Part shown: positions 28,283 through 38,608 of the stretch, piece by piece | Layout of the letters: every line of letters starts with the position of its first letter | How positions within the stretch are numbered: the first letter of the stretch is position 1 | NCBI GenBank assembly: GCA_022496185.1 | Contig: WTXG01000111.1 | Location: 1-64,000, forward strand | DNA from: Multifurca ochricompacta | Lineage: Eukaryota > Basidiomycota > Agaricomycetes > Russulales > Russulaceae | Direction of reading: 5' to 3' | DNA: 64,000 nt | The notes under the pieces: model-generated | The model's input: the letters and a program-made list of their open reading frames with translations, nothing else | Databases searched by the model: none | Told to the model about the DNA's origin: nothing | Program-made: the position numbers and the translations under genes

Positions 28283-30259
28283 TCAGGGAAGGGGTTGGGC
28301 GAAAATGTCTGCGTACTGTTCGGATATAATCTGATATGCCTCTCCAAGTTCTAGGCATGCTCGGATGCTAGCCAGGTGCTGCTCTATATCAAAGACCCCC
28401 CAATTGAGTTTCACCATCTGTTGTTCATAGTTGTGACACTGCATCTCCAGGTTGTCCCTCAGCACTTGGAACTTGCGCAGCTGTGCAATTTTGGCAGTTA
28501 GTCGTGGCATGCGTAAGTCTTGAAGTACCTCATTAATTGCAAAGGCACATGGGTCGTGGGCCGACAGATGTTGTAGGTGCTCTGGCCCCAAGATGTAATG
28601 GAGTTGGTCGATTTTCTTTTCTTTGAGGTATACTGGAGCCCCATAGACTGGTCCTCCCTTTTCCAAACACCCGGCGATGTCCATCCCTTCATTCGTATAG
28701 TAGATATATTTGGCAATTTCGGTCGTGCCATCATTCTTGGCCATTGGAATCATTAACGGGAAATAGAACAGTGAGTTGGGGTTGTTAGGGAAGAATGGGA
28801 ATTTGGGGGCCTCATCACCAAAGTCGACATCAATCAGGTCATTTGGGTGGGGTTCTTTGGGGAGAGTAAAATCCTCATTGACATCAGCAGTTCTGATCCC
28901 TTCAGCCACCTCAGCGGCTGCATCATAGTCAATAGGAGATAGTGGGCAAGAAGGAGGATGCAAAGGAGAAAGTAAGGGAAATGCATTGATGGTGGCAGAG
29001 GTATGGACACTAGATGGAGACATTGATGTTATTTTGAGTGGTTGTGGGGAAGAGGGTTGTCTGATTGAGCGTATTGCAGTCTGCTCTTTATCTGCCTGGG
29101 GATGGCATCTATAGAAGTCTTCGATAAGTTTGGGCACAAAGATATCTGCAGCAGCTTCCCATGAGTTGTCAGCATCGGGGAATCCCTTCCATTTGATCAA
29201 ATAATGAAGTCTTCGGTTATGCCCTCGTCCCTTCCATTTGGCATCAGCGATACATTCTACTTCCCACTCTGGTTCTCTGTTGACTAATTCAGGAGGTGGT
29301 CTGGGGAAGTTCTGTCCATGTATGGCAGTTTCTTTGTACAGCATTAAGAGGTTGGCATGGAAGACTGGATGAATCTTCCATGTGGGCGGCAATGTCAACT
29401 TGTATGTAACATCAGACAGCTTCTGTTCTATCTTGAATGGCCTGTGACGTCTGGGAGTGAGTTTCGCTGTTGGATGAGAGGTATGAATGTTATGTCCTTC
29501 CAACCAGACTTGATCTCCAGTCTGATAGGGTGTAAACCTTGTGGGCTTCTCAGCCAGGGTCTTTTGCACCTTCTGAAGGTTTCTATTGGCCGATTCCCAT
29601 ATTTCTTCCCATTGGCTGATACGCTGCATTACAGATGGCACATTTGTGGGTTTATCCATCCACGTAGTGTGAGGGTTCCATCCCATAATAAGGGAGAAGG
29701 GGGAGACCTTTGTTGTCCCGCTTGGCCAGCTGTTGTGTGTGAACTCGGCTGTCACCAACCATTCTGCCCAGTCGTCTTGTCGCTCATTGCACCAAAATTG
29801 AAGATACTGTTCCAACCACTGGTTCGTTCGTTCTGATTGCCTGTCTGTTTGAGGGTGATATGCTGTAGAAATGTTTTGTTGGATGTCGAGACGTTTACAG
29901 AGGGCTCGGGCGAATATGGATGCAAATCGTGGGTCTTGGTCAGAAATGATCTTCTGGGGGAGTCCATAATGCCGATAGACATGGTCCAGGTAAAGTTTAG
30001 TGACTCCTTCTGCTGATATCGTCTCATTGCAGGGGATGAAGAGAGCAGCTTTTGAATAATCATGGTCTGTGATGGTGAGTATCAAGTTGTATCCTTGTGA
30101 CTGTGGTAGCTTGACAATAAAATCCATAGCAATGGTCTGGAAAGGGGCTGTCACAACTGGTGTAATGGGTGAAAGTGCTGGCGGTTTTGGGTGAGTGTTT
30201 ACTTTATTTGCCTGGCATTCCGCGCATCCCTTGACATATGCTTCTACATCCTTTTTCAT
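28283..30259 (-). CDS. pol: Gypsy Pol: integrase, chromodomain and C-terminal extension (B2)
   Basis: An open frame of 658 codons beginning inside the integrase zinc module (KGCAECQANK). Catalytic core residues are seen in AMDFIVKLPQSQGYN, ISDQDPRFASIF and HPQTDRQSERTNQW (D, D and E). Then come GDQVWLEGHNIHTSHP and PPTWKIHPVFHANLL, a chromodomain (RRLHYLIKWKGFPDADNSW, about residues 340-395), a low-complexity linker, and the extension: EAPKFPFFPNNPNSLFYFP, YIYYTNEGMDIAGCLEKGG and PVYGAPVYLKEKK, with helices such as HLASIRACLELGEAYQIIS. The open state of this long tail in B2, and its recurrence in B1 and E, point to selection for it while the family was active. Confidence 0.9.
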   Translation of the reverse strand: MKKDVEAYVKGCAECQANKVNTHPKPPALSPITPVVTAPFQTIAMDFIVKLPQSQGYNLILTITDHDYSKAALFIPCNETISAEGVTKLYLDHVYRHYGLPQKIISDQDPRFASIFARALCKRLDIQQNISTAYHPQTDRQSERTNQWLEQYLQFWCNERQDDWAEWLVTAEFTHNSWPSGTTKVSPFSLIMGWNPHTTWMDKPTNVPSVMQRISQWEEIWESANRNLQKVQKTLAEKPTRFTPYQTGDQVWLEGHNIHTSHPTAKLTPRRHRPFKIEQKLSDVTYKLTLPPTWKIHPVFHANLLMLYKETAIHGQNFPRPPPELVNREPEWEVECIADAKWKGRGHNRRLHYLIKWKGFPDADNSWEAAADIFVPKLIEDFYRCHPQADKEQTAIRSIRQPSSPQPLKITSMSPSSVHTSATINAFPLLSPLHPPSCPLSPIDYDAAAEVAEGIRTADVNEDFTLPKEPHPNDLIDVDFGDEAPKFPFFPNNPNSLFYFPLMIPMAKNDGTTEIAKYIYYTNEGMDIAGCLEKGGPVYGAPVYLKEKKIDQLHYILGPEHLQHLSAHDPCAFAINEVLQDLRMPRLTAKIAQLRKFQVLRDNLEMQCHNYEQQMVKLNWGVFDIEQHLASIRACLELGEAYQIISEQYADIFAQPLP

Positions 30260-32122
30260 GTTCAGCCACCAGTAGTCTCATTTGGCAAGGGCATAAGTGT
30301 TTGCAATACCGGGGTGTCCTGCAGAGGGGAGGTCATGGTGAAAATGGATCACCCCCCTCTTAACGTTGTCACCACTGGTGACAACCAATCAGTCACCGTC
30401 TTTCCACCAAAGGCCATTCTTCATTTTAATGTTGTGTGGCTCTGCCCAAGATTTGCACAGTTCTTGGTTCATATTTTGCGTTACTTGGGCCCATAGATCC
30501 ATGTCATGTAGGCTAACAACTGCTATCTTTGCAAAGACGTCTTCTGGTAGAACCACAATATTATCATTGTCATCTTCTCCTTCATCACCATTGGCCAGTC
30601 TAGACAATGCATCTGCTCGCGCATTGTGAGCTCCAGGGAGATGTTTGAGCATGAAATTGTACTCTTCTAGCTCTAGAACTTCTCATGTGACATGTTGGCT
30701 GATTTTATGGGGCTCTTGCCAGTAGAGGAGGTTGGAATGGTCAGTATAAATGATAGTTTTGTATGGGGATCTGGCCAGATATGGTCGCCAATGTCATAGT
30801 GCTTTTACAATAGCCAATAGCTCTCTATCCCAGATGTCATAGTTTCTTTCTGCTGGTGAGAAGGTTTCTGAATAAAATGCCACTGGATGAAGAATTCCAG
30901 TGTGATCTCATTGGGAGAGGATGGCTCCATTTGCATACATAGAGGCATCGACTTCGAGTTCAAATGGTTTCTCTAGGTCTGGCTGAATAAGAACAGGTTT
31001 GGAACTGATAATCATCTTTATTCGGTCGAAGGCCTCCTGTTGTAATGTCTCCCAGTGCCAGGGTACATCCTTCTTCAGTAAATCGTTAAGTGGTCTGGCT
31101 ATGGCTGAAAACCCTTTGACAAATCACCGGTAGAAGTTACAGAATCCAATGAATGATCTGACATCTTTGGTACATCGAGGGACAGACCATTCCTGAATAC
31201 CTTGTACCTTTACAGGATCCATGCGTACTTGACCACCTTCTAGGATGATGCCCAAGTATTCGACACTAGTCTGTTTGAAGGAACATTTGGCTGGTTTCAG
31301 GTAGAGGTCGTGTTTTGCCAGGATATCTAATACTTCATGAACATGGGTGCAGTGATGATCGATGTCATTTCTTGTGGCTACTAGAATGTCATCCATGTAT
31401 ACAACTACTTCTTTGGTGAGGATCAGGTCTTGGAAAATATGATTCATCATTGATTGGAAGGTCACAGGTGAGTTCGTCAAGCCAAAGAACATGACATTGG
31501 GTTCAAAAAGTCCTTGATTGGTCTTAAAGGCGGCTTTGGGCTGGTCACCTTCTCGAATACGAATGTTGTTATAACCCCAGCAGACATCCATTTTCGAAAA
31601 TAAGGCTTTGTCGCACATTTTGTCAATGATTTCCAAGATCAGAGGAAGCGGGTAGTTGTTCTTTACCGTAAGTTCATTAATCCATCTGTAGTCCTGTACC
31701 AGTTGTAGCTTCCTGTCCTTCTTTTTAATGAAGAAGAAGGGTGAGGGATAGGGCAAGTTAGAAGGTCGTATGTACCCCTTTGCCAAATGCTCCTCCAGGA
31801 AAGTTGAAAGCGCCTCTTTTTCTGGCTGAGACAGTGGGTATATCTTGCAATCAACTGACTGCGGGGCATCTGGGACGAAATCGATAGCATGATCCCAAGG
31901 TCAAGAGGGAGGGAAACATTGTGACTCCTCCTCTGAGAAGACCTTCCAGTGTCAGTGATATTCTATGGGGACCACTTCTTCAAATGTCTTTTCTGGATTC
32001 TTTTGTGCTTCCACTTGAGCCAACTCTGATGCTTTTGTGACATAACAGTATACCTGATCCACAGGTTTCACATCACTCCAGGTGATGGCTGACCCCATAA
32101 CAATGGCATGGGTGAGAGGGTG
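30260..32122 (-). pseudogene. pol: Gypsy reverse transcriptase and RNase H (B2)
   Basis: The RT is open at 31786-31124 (PSPFFFIKKKDRKLQLVQDY, LTNSPVTFQSMMNHIF, VVVYMDDILVATRN, EGGQVRMDPVKVQGIQEW). The RNase H (PFELEVDASMYANGAILSQ, TIIYTDHSNLLYWQEP) and the region before integrase contain several TGAs at arginine positions (for example SQ-stop-DHTGI and KAL-stop-HW). Some of these also occur at the same codons in B1. 30652-30389 holds HLPGAHNARADALSRLANG. Inactive. Confidence 0.85.
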
Positions 32123-32548
32123 TCATGTGGCATAATCGTATCCCAGGGATGTAATAATAACTGGGTAGAAGTCCTTGTCCATGGTTGCTTCTGCCCAGTT
32201 AATTTTGGGTTCGAATGCTGCCAGCCATGGATATCCTAGAACCATATCTTTGTCTCCTAGGTCTGTAATGAGGAAGCAGAGTTGCTTAGTTCGCTCCCCA
32301 ACCTGTACCTCCAAATCACAGCAGTGCGTGATTTTCCCAGCTTTGTTAGCTGTTCCATCTATGTTCCAAATATTTTTCTCTTGGGGGAGTAACTGTGTCC
32401 CCAGTCCTAATGTCCTCTGGAGCCTTTGACTGATGAAGTTGTCAGTTGCTCCTGAATCAATCAAAATCCGTCTGTTGGCCATCTTCTGCTTGGTTTCAAA
32501 GTGTACTGGTATTTTTAAAGACTTGAAATGACTAGTGTACACAGAAGT
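32123..32548 (-). pseudogene. Gypsy aspartic protease (B2)
   Basis: The segment includes the catalytic RILIDSGATDNFISQRL (about 32470-32420) and ends with MVLGYPWLAAFEPKINW, the linker to RT. A TGA follows YDYAT at the end. The start is cut from Gag by the fold-back Tc1 at TA (32549-32550 and 34145-34146). Confidence 0.85.
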
Positions 32549-32759
32549 TACAGTGGGTCAAAAAACCGTCCCGATGTTTGCACCATTTCTAGTATTCACT
32601 CTATAGCACCTCAGCATTTAGGAATCTGGTTATGGTGTGGCTGTATGTCTGAAAGCCCTGCTTCCTGGCTACCATGCCCAATTTGGATCAAAGTAATTGG
32701 CCATGATATAAGCATTTTATGATCAAATCAAATCAATCAATCATTGGGACAGTTTTTTG

Positions 32760-33295
32760 ACCCACATTTTAAATCCACTATCTGCCCAATTACTCCTTTT
32801 TTTCACCCCTTTTTGCCTTGGTAACTCCTTGAATCCTTTTAGTCATCCTTTCTATAACCTTTTCCCATCATTCTGGTGCATTTTTATTCCACTCCTCCAC
32901 CACCCTCTCCCACAACTCAGGTATCCCCTTGACTGGTTAAGAACCTTCTTCAGATCCACCCAGAGGTGTCCAATGGGGCTAATATTTCAAGGGATTGGGC
33001 TATCCATACCAGGCTTCAATATTCCTGTCTTAAAACTGCTGGCTTGCCTTCTTGGAATTGTGTTTTGGGTCATTGTCCCACTGAAACATGCTTTCACCCT
33101 CCACCATTTCTTACTTTTCAAACCTTTCCACCACTCCACCATCCAAAATATCACAGTACTGGCATGGATTCATGATCCCCTAAACCCCTGTAAGCATTCC
33201 TAGTCCATTCCACCCCATACAAGACCAATACCATAAGTTCTTCCTCCTCCATGCTTGACTGTCAGGGTGGTGGTTCTGTCAGAGGGTGGTTCTCC
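32760..33295 (-). pseudogene. Tc1-like transposase C-terminal fragment (left arm)
   Basis: Reverse-complement copy of 33400-33938 with the same lesions. It holds the DNDPKHNSKKA motif and the C-terminal helix and lacks the HTH domain. Long open frames on the opposite strand are shadows of it. Confidence 0.66.
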
Positions 33296-33399
33296 CTTAT
33301 TTTTCCCAAGTGTAGCTCCTTCTGTCTGAAGCAATTCTGTTTATTATAGTCTCACCTGACCACAAGATCCTTTTCCAGTCATCCACTGTCCAATTTTCA

Positions 33400-33938
33400 T
33401 GGTAACCACTCTCTGACAGAACCACCACCCTGACAGTCAAGCATGGAGGAGGAAGAACTTATGGTATTGGTCTTGTATGGGGTGGAATGGACTAGGAATG
33501 CTTACAGGGGTTTAGGGGATCATGAATCCATGCCAGTACTGTGATATTTTGGATGGTGGAGTGGTGGAAAGGTTTGAAAAGTAAGAAATGGTGGAGGGTG
33601 AAAGCATGTTTCAGTGGGACAATGACCCAAAACACAATTCCAAGAAGGCAAGCCAGCAGTTTTAAGACAGGAATATTGAAGCCTGGTATGGATAGCCCAA
33701 TCCCTTGAAATATTAGCCCCATTGGACACCTCTGGGTGGATCTGAAGAAGGTTCTTAACCAGTCAAGGGGATACCTGAGTTGTGGGAGAGGGTGGTGGAG
33801 GAGTGGAATAAAAATGCACCAGAATGATGGGAAAAGGTTATAGAAAGGATGACTAAAAGGATTCAAGGAGTTACCAAGGCAAAAAGGGGTGAAAAAAAGG
33901 AGTAATTGGGCAGATAGTGGATTTAAAATGTTGGTCAA
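33400..33938 (+). pseudogene. Tc1-like transposase C-terminal fragment (right arm)
   Basis: The plus strand of the right arm gives TVKHGGGRTYGIG-type and then WDNDPKHNSKKA (about 33620-33655), the D-containing motif of Tc1 transposases, followed by PLGG and ELWERVVEEWNKNAPE, the C-terminal helix. Stops interrupt the frame. The left arm carries the same fragment on the minus strand (33295-32760). Confidence 0.68.
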
Positions 33939-34146
33939 AAAACTGTCCCAATGATTGATTGATTTGATTTGATCATAAAATGCTTATATCATGGCCAATT
34001 ACTTTGATCCAAATTGGGCATGGTAGCCAGGAAGCAGGGCTTTCAGACATACAGCCACACCATAACCAGATTCCTAAATGCTGAGGTGCTATAGAGTGAA
34101 TACTAGAAATGGTGCAAACATCGGGACGGTTTTTTGACCCACTGTA

Positions 34147-36460
34147 TGTGAAGTGCTCTTGCCCAGGCCAATGGGGTCGAGCCAATCAAAAATCCTTGTG
34201 GCCAAAGGCCTTGTCAACTAATAAGGCATGGATGGCCTTGTCTTCATTCATCATATGCTCCCAAATGGCCTCTGCTTTTTGCTCCTTTGTTTTTGAGGCG
34301 GTTGTTGGGTTTTCTTTGACTGGAGTAGGTAAGTTCTGTACAGGTGGTGTCGTAGTAGTTGTTGCCACAGTTGCTTCAGCAGCCCGAACTGTTTTCTTGG
34401 GGCAGAACCATGACATGTGTCCTTGAGCTCGGCAGTGGAAACAGCACCCCTCTTTCATGAGAGACTTCTTTTCATCATCGGTGAGTGCTGCATGAGCTCT
34501 AGTATGATCTGCTGATGTGTCCATGGCGTTTGGGTCGCGTGAAGGCATAGGTTTTACTCTGAACACCACCTTCCATTGGTCACAGGTTTTGCCCTTCTTG
34601 GTGTCTATGCCGAAACGTGTCTGAAAGTCCAGATAATCCTGCTGCTGTCTTCTAGCAGCGTTTGTCCATTGGCTCCATGATTCAGGGTGATGGAATTGAA
34701 TGATGTTTTTCACCAGGGGGTTGGGCAATCCCTGGGAGAAGAGGTCAAGTGTCGCCTCTTCGTTCACATCATACCCCACTCTCTTGGCCAGGTTGCGGAA
34801 CTTGGCTATGTAGCCATCCAAGTCCCCTCTTTCCATTTTCAGGGACTTTAATTCTCTGGCAGCCTTCTGCTTGGCCTGCCCATCTGTGAAGGTGTCTTTA
34901 AATCTTTGTGCCACTATGTCCCACAGATCCTCATCTGTGGTTCTGGTTCCGGCTGTAACTCTATCGTTCAGCCATTCAATCTGCTCCATTGTCCAATCAT
35001 CAACAGAGTCTCCTCTGATGAGTGAGAGGAAGAGGTTGGTTCATTGGAAGGGGTTCACTATCTGTGGGACATCATGATTGAAGTTTTTAAACGTCTTGAA
35101 CTCGAGCATGAACTTCTTGCTCTGAGACCAATCGCCAGTGAACGTAGTCGGCAGGACCCCCATAAGGTGTCCTGATGGGGGAGGGAGGTTTGGAGCAGGG
35201 ACAACTGGAGTGGGGTCTGGCAATTGTGCAGCAATGGTTGACATGGTTGGGTGAGTGATAGTCAGGGTATCTGAGGTTTGCCATGTGATCTGTGGAGAGA
35301 CTAAAGCAGATGTTCTGAATGTAGTACTCTCAGGTGCAACTGTCAGAGCCATAAAACTGGTGGCTATGAACTGTGCATCTTCACTGTTTTCTTCAATATA
35401 TTCTTCTGGTTCTGAGTCTGTGACAATAGCGGGAGGATTCTCTCTCCAAGGTCCTAGGCTGTACTCTGGTGGGGCAGGTCCTGTGTGACGCTTATTGTCA
35501 ATGTGACAGCTTGCGATGTGCATGTGACATTTTGTGACGGTTTTTCGAGCTGCGTGCGTTCGACTTCTGTTTCAACGTTTTGACTTCTCACTCCGAGTCA
35601 TGTGACTGGAGTTGATGATCTTTGTTTTATCTGATTTCCGGACTTTTTGGACTGACTTGGATTGACACTCATTCGTCTTTGGAGTGGGTGCAACACCACT
35701 TCCTCTTCCTGTCTCAATCTCCAATGGAGATTCACTTGGCTAGTTACTATACTGAACATTCCACTTTACTGTAATTACAAAGACACTAGAATACTTGTAT
35801 TTAAGGAGACATATTAGAGAGACAGACATTAAGTCTGTTCTCTTGTATCTAATACAGGTTTACTGTGCTTCACCCCAGAATTCCCTTGAACTCCCTAAGC
35901 TGCAACTTAGGGAGCCTTCACCCCAGACCTCTAGCAGGGCCTATTGCCACTGCTTTGACTCGCTTCTTGCACGCGTGCCCTTCTTGTAACTTGTGGGCAT
36001 CTTGAACCTTGACTACAGCTCCTTGTAGTTTGCCTTGACCTTGAATTGACTTGCTTCGGCAGCCTTGACCTTGATCCTTGACCCTGGCCCTCTGTGGCTC
36101 ACCCTGACACCTGAATTGACTTACCCTTGACTGTCTTGACCTTGCACGCACCCCACATCTTGAAGGGGCCCTGACTTGAACAACCCTGGACACAGCAGAG
36201 ACCTGGCTGTGACATCCTGTGGTGACCCAGGAACGATGGCTTCTAGAGTAATGGATATGGTACCAAACCCATTTCTGTTTGTCGTATTCAACTGGCTGGT
36301 ACTGATCGTTGTGATAGATGTAGTATCCAAACTCGGTTTCAAAGTCTTTCCAGACAGCAGAGCCAAGGACTTGTTGTGAAAGATTATCCTCGTCTCGGTG
36401 GTCAATGGGTTCTTCATGGTGCAGGGTCTGGCTTCAGCTGGATGAAGCCACGGTGGGGGA
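34147..36460 (-). pseudogene. gag: Gypsy Gag (B2)
   Basis: It starts MKNPLTTETRIIFHNKS (36417) and runs to the solo LTR A at about 36214. It resumes at 35483 with GPAPPEYSLGPWRENPPAI. The capsid part is open at 34989-34186: QIEWLNDRVTAGTRTTDED, ARELKSLKMERGDLDGYIA and LDLFSQGLPNPLVKN. Then come the zinc knuckle CFHCRAQGHMSWFC (about 34445-34400) and a T/P-rich tail ending AFGHKDF-stop. One stop near 35041 (FQ-stop-TNLF) separates the parts. Confidence 0.85.
35484..36214 (+). repeat. Solo family A LTR in B2 Gag
   Basis: TGTGACGCTT to GGCTGTGACA, 731 bp, with 5-bp duplications TCCTG (35479-35483 and 36215-36219). The sense strand is plus: a TATTTAAG box near 35799, leader TTAAGTCTGTTCT near 35831 and hairpin 35891-35914. 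Confidence 0.92.
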
Positions 36461-36472
36461 GACTCGACTTAA
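36461..36472 (-). promoter_or_regulatory. Putative self-complementary primer binding site of B2
   Basis: The sense strand next to the 5' LTR reads TTAAGTCGAGTC. AAGTCGAGTC is the complement of GACTCGACTT, the ten bases at the inferred mRNA start in the 3' LTR of B2 (about 26276-26267). The 5' LTR of B2 has GACTCAACTT, one change from perfect. Confidence 0.6.
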
Positions 36473-37672
36473 TGTAACACCTGGTGTGGGCATTCAGCAC
36501 GATGTGTGACAAGTCGCATAGCAAAACTACGAAGTCAAGTGTGCACTGTCTTCCAAGTACATGGAGGTCAGATGAGAAGTCAATACCAAGGAGCTAATCC
36601 CTTAGTACTGGTGAATGGAAAAGTGCCAGAAGCACTGAGACGATTCAGAGGTTGGTTCTTAGAGATCACCCAGAAGGTAATGCACCAAGTCAATTAAGAA
36701 GTTGAGTCTGAGCCATACAGGGCTATCTATGTAGGTCTTATATATGTAACAGAGTTGGAGTCTAAATCAGAGTATCGTACTTGGTGTATCAACAAAGTCA
36801 TAATCTATCTGTATGAAGAATGGAGTCAGGGTGGGCCAGGTGAGAATATATGTAGACAGATCCAGTATAGTCGCAATTCTGGTGGGAAAATATGTAAGAG
36901 TCCTTATGTATGGTATGAGTCAGAGATAAGCACAGCCCCAGTCAAAGATAAGGAACAAATATATACAAAGAGGTCATAAACTGTTACGACCTACCCAGCG
37001 TACCTGACAGATGGCAAGATGTGGGGGACACACAAGCAGTGACAGCAGCTGCATGGGGTCTGCAAGGACATCACCGGCTTAGTCATGATGTCCCACGCCG
37101 AAGTCCAGAAGACAGATATGGCATGAGGTACAGAAGCAGATCACATGACAGTAAGGTTTGATGCCTCATGTACAGAAGGACCCTGAACCTTAGTTGACAT
37201 GGGAAGACGGTGGCACTGGTTCTGATGGAAGGTTCCATAGTCACATGTCCAGAACCACAGCGCTTAGATAGACAGATAAGAACCCTGATGACTAAGCTAG
37301 TCCAGCATGTATATATACCCTAGCTAGTCTTGCTCAGGTGGTTCCCCATCTTGAGCTTTTGTGTCAATCAGAAGTCTTGTGGACCTTTACTTCCTTCCTT
37401 GCGTCTCACCACCCGAACTTGTCCCTTTGGTACTCGTCCTCTGTGACTTGTACACTGAGCCTGTGACCCTGGTAGACCCTGCATCGGACTTATTGTCTTC
37501 CACATTGTTCCAAGATCGTCCCAACCTTGTCTCTGTGACCTAGCTGCCCACACTCGACTGCATACACCCCTCTGAGCATAACATAAACACAGTCAACAAA
37601 GAACAAACAGGACCAAATGGCACATCACATGGGGGGAAAATGTAAAGAGACGATGTAGCAGGGTTTGTAACA
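36473..37672 (-). repeat. 5' LTR (family D) of B2, split by a solo LTR
   Basis: It starts TGTAACACCTGG and ends TTTGTAACA on the plus strand. It is about 593 bp after removal of the solo LTR E (36982-37583) and its duplication. Promoter motifs match the 3' LTR. Confidence 0.9.
36982..37583 (+). repeat. Solo LTR of a further family (E) in the 5' LTR of B2
   Basis: TGTTACGACCTACCC to TGAGCATAACA, 602 bp, flanked by TAAAC (36977-36981 and 37584-37588). A TATATATACCC box lies at about 37311. The sequence differs from LTR families A, C and D. No internal region of this family is seen in the window. Confidence 0.88.
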
Positions 37673-37677
37673 TGCTT

Positions 37678-37930
37678 CCACTGCCAAGCCCAAGGACACA
37701 TGTCGCAGTTCTGCCCAAAGAAAACAATCCATGCTGCTGAAGCCACAGTGGCTGCCACTATGATGACACTGCCTGTGCAAAATTTACCCACCCTTGTTAA
37801 AGAAAACCCACTGACAGTTTCAAAGACCAAAGAGCAAAAGGCAGAAGCCATTTGGGAGCATATGATGAATGAAGATGAGGCAGTTCGCACCTTGTTGGTT
37901 GATAAGGCCTTTGGCCACAAGGATTTTTGA
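37678..37930 (+). pseudogene. gag: Gypsy Gag C-terminus with zinc knuckle (B1)
   Basis: This continues the B1 Gag knuckle interrupted by B2: HCQAQGHMSQFCPKK, then the T/P-rich tail LPVQNLPTLVKENPLTVSK and KAEAIWEHMMNEDEA, ending AFGHKDF-stop exactly as in B2. It lies immediately before the protease frame. Confidence 0.85.
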
Positions 37931-38397
37931 TTGGCTTGACCCCATCAGCCTGGGCAAGAGCACTCCATGTAACTTCTGTGTATACTAGTCATTTCAAGTC
38001 CCTAAAAATACCAGTACACTTTGAAACCAAGCAGAAGACAGCCGACAGACAAATCTTGATTGACTCTGGAGCAACAGACAACTTCATTAGCCAAAGGCTC
38101 CAGAGAGCATTAGGATTGGGGACACAGTTACTCCCCCAAGAAAAGAATATATGGAACATAGATGGAATGGCGAACAAGGCCAGAAAGATCACACATTGTT
38201 GCAATTTGGAGGTACAGGTTGGAGAGCAAACTAAGCAGCTCTGCTTTCTCATCACAGACCTAGGAGATGAAGACATGGTTCTGGGATATCCATGGCTAGC
38301 TGCATTTGAACCAAAGATTAACTGGGCAGAAGCGACAATGGACAAGGACTTCTACCCAGTTATCATTACATCTTTGGGATATGATTATGCTGCATGA
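37927..38397 (+). CDS. Gypsy aspartic protease (B1)
   Basis: An open 156-codon frame with the catalytic RQILIDSGATDNFISQRLQ (about residues 44-62), TKQLCFLITDLGDEDMVLGYP and LAAFEPKINWAEATMDKD. It ends in TGA after YDYAA. B2 has a TGA at the same codon (YDYAT-stop), so this stop is shared. It would process Gag-Pol. Confidence 0.85.
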   Translation: MIGLTPSAWARALHVTSVYTSHFKSLKIPVHFETKQKTADRQILIDSGATDNFISQRLQRALGLGTQLLPQEKNIWNIDGMANKARKITHCCNLEVQVGEQTKQLCFLITDLGDEDMVLGYPWLAAFEPKINWAEATMDKDFYPVIITSLGYDYAA

Positions 38398-38608
38398 CAC
38401 CCTCTCACCCATGCCATTGTCATGGGATCAGCAGTCACCTGGAGTGACATGGAACCTGTGGACCAGGTATATTGTTATGTCACAAAAGCATCAGAGCTGG
38501 CTCAGGCAGAAGCACAGAAGAACCCAGAAAAGACATTCAAAGAAGTAGTCCCCACAGAGTACCACCAACATTGGAAGGTCTTCTCAGAGGAGGAATCACA
38601 ATGCTTCC

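Larger units (their letters stand above)
32551..34144. mobile_element. Fold-back Tc1/mariner derivative no. 2 (TA target duplication)
   Basis: It begins CAGTGGGTCAAAAAACCGTC and ends with its exact reverse complement, between TA dinucleotides. Arms of about 745 bp (32551-33295 and 33400-34144) are near-perfect inverted copies around a ~105-bp single-copy centre. Each arm holds the C-terminal part of a Tc1-like transposase, the mirror case of element no. 1, whose arms hold the N-terminal part. TIR sequences differ, so the two are separate families or subfamilies. Confidence 0.88.
26043..37672 (-). mobile_element. Complete Ty3/gypsy element B2 inserted in B1
   Basis: Full-length minus-strand element: 5' LTR 37672-36473, leader/PBS, gag, protease, pol with chromodomain and C-terminal extension, polypurine tract, 3' LTR 26635-26043. 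It is flanked by TGCTT (26038-26042 and 37673-37677) within the zinc-knuckle codons of B1 Gag. Four younger insertions lie inside: hAT MITE 27031-28188, fold-back Tc1 32551-34144, solo LTR A 35484-36214, and solo LTR E 36982-37583. B1 and B2 are close relatives, so one family member has landed in another. Confidence 0.93.

Noticed and set aside
32757..33203. A 148-codon open frame and its mirror at 33492-33938 in the second fold-back element
   Set aside because: Both are antisense to the Tc1 transposase C-terminal fragment, which carries the DNDPKH motif. They are shadows.
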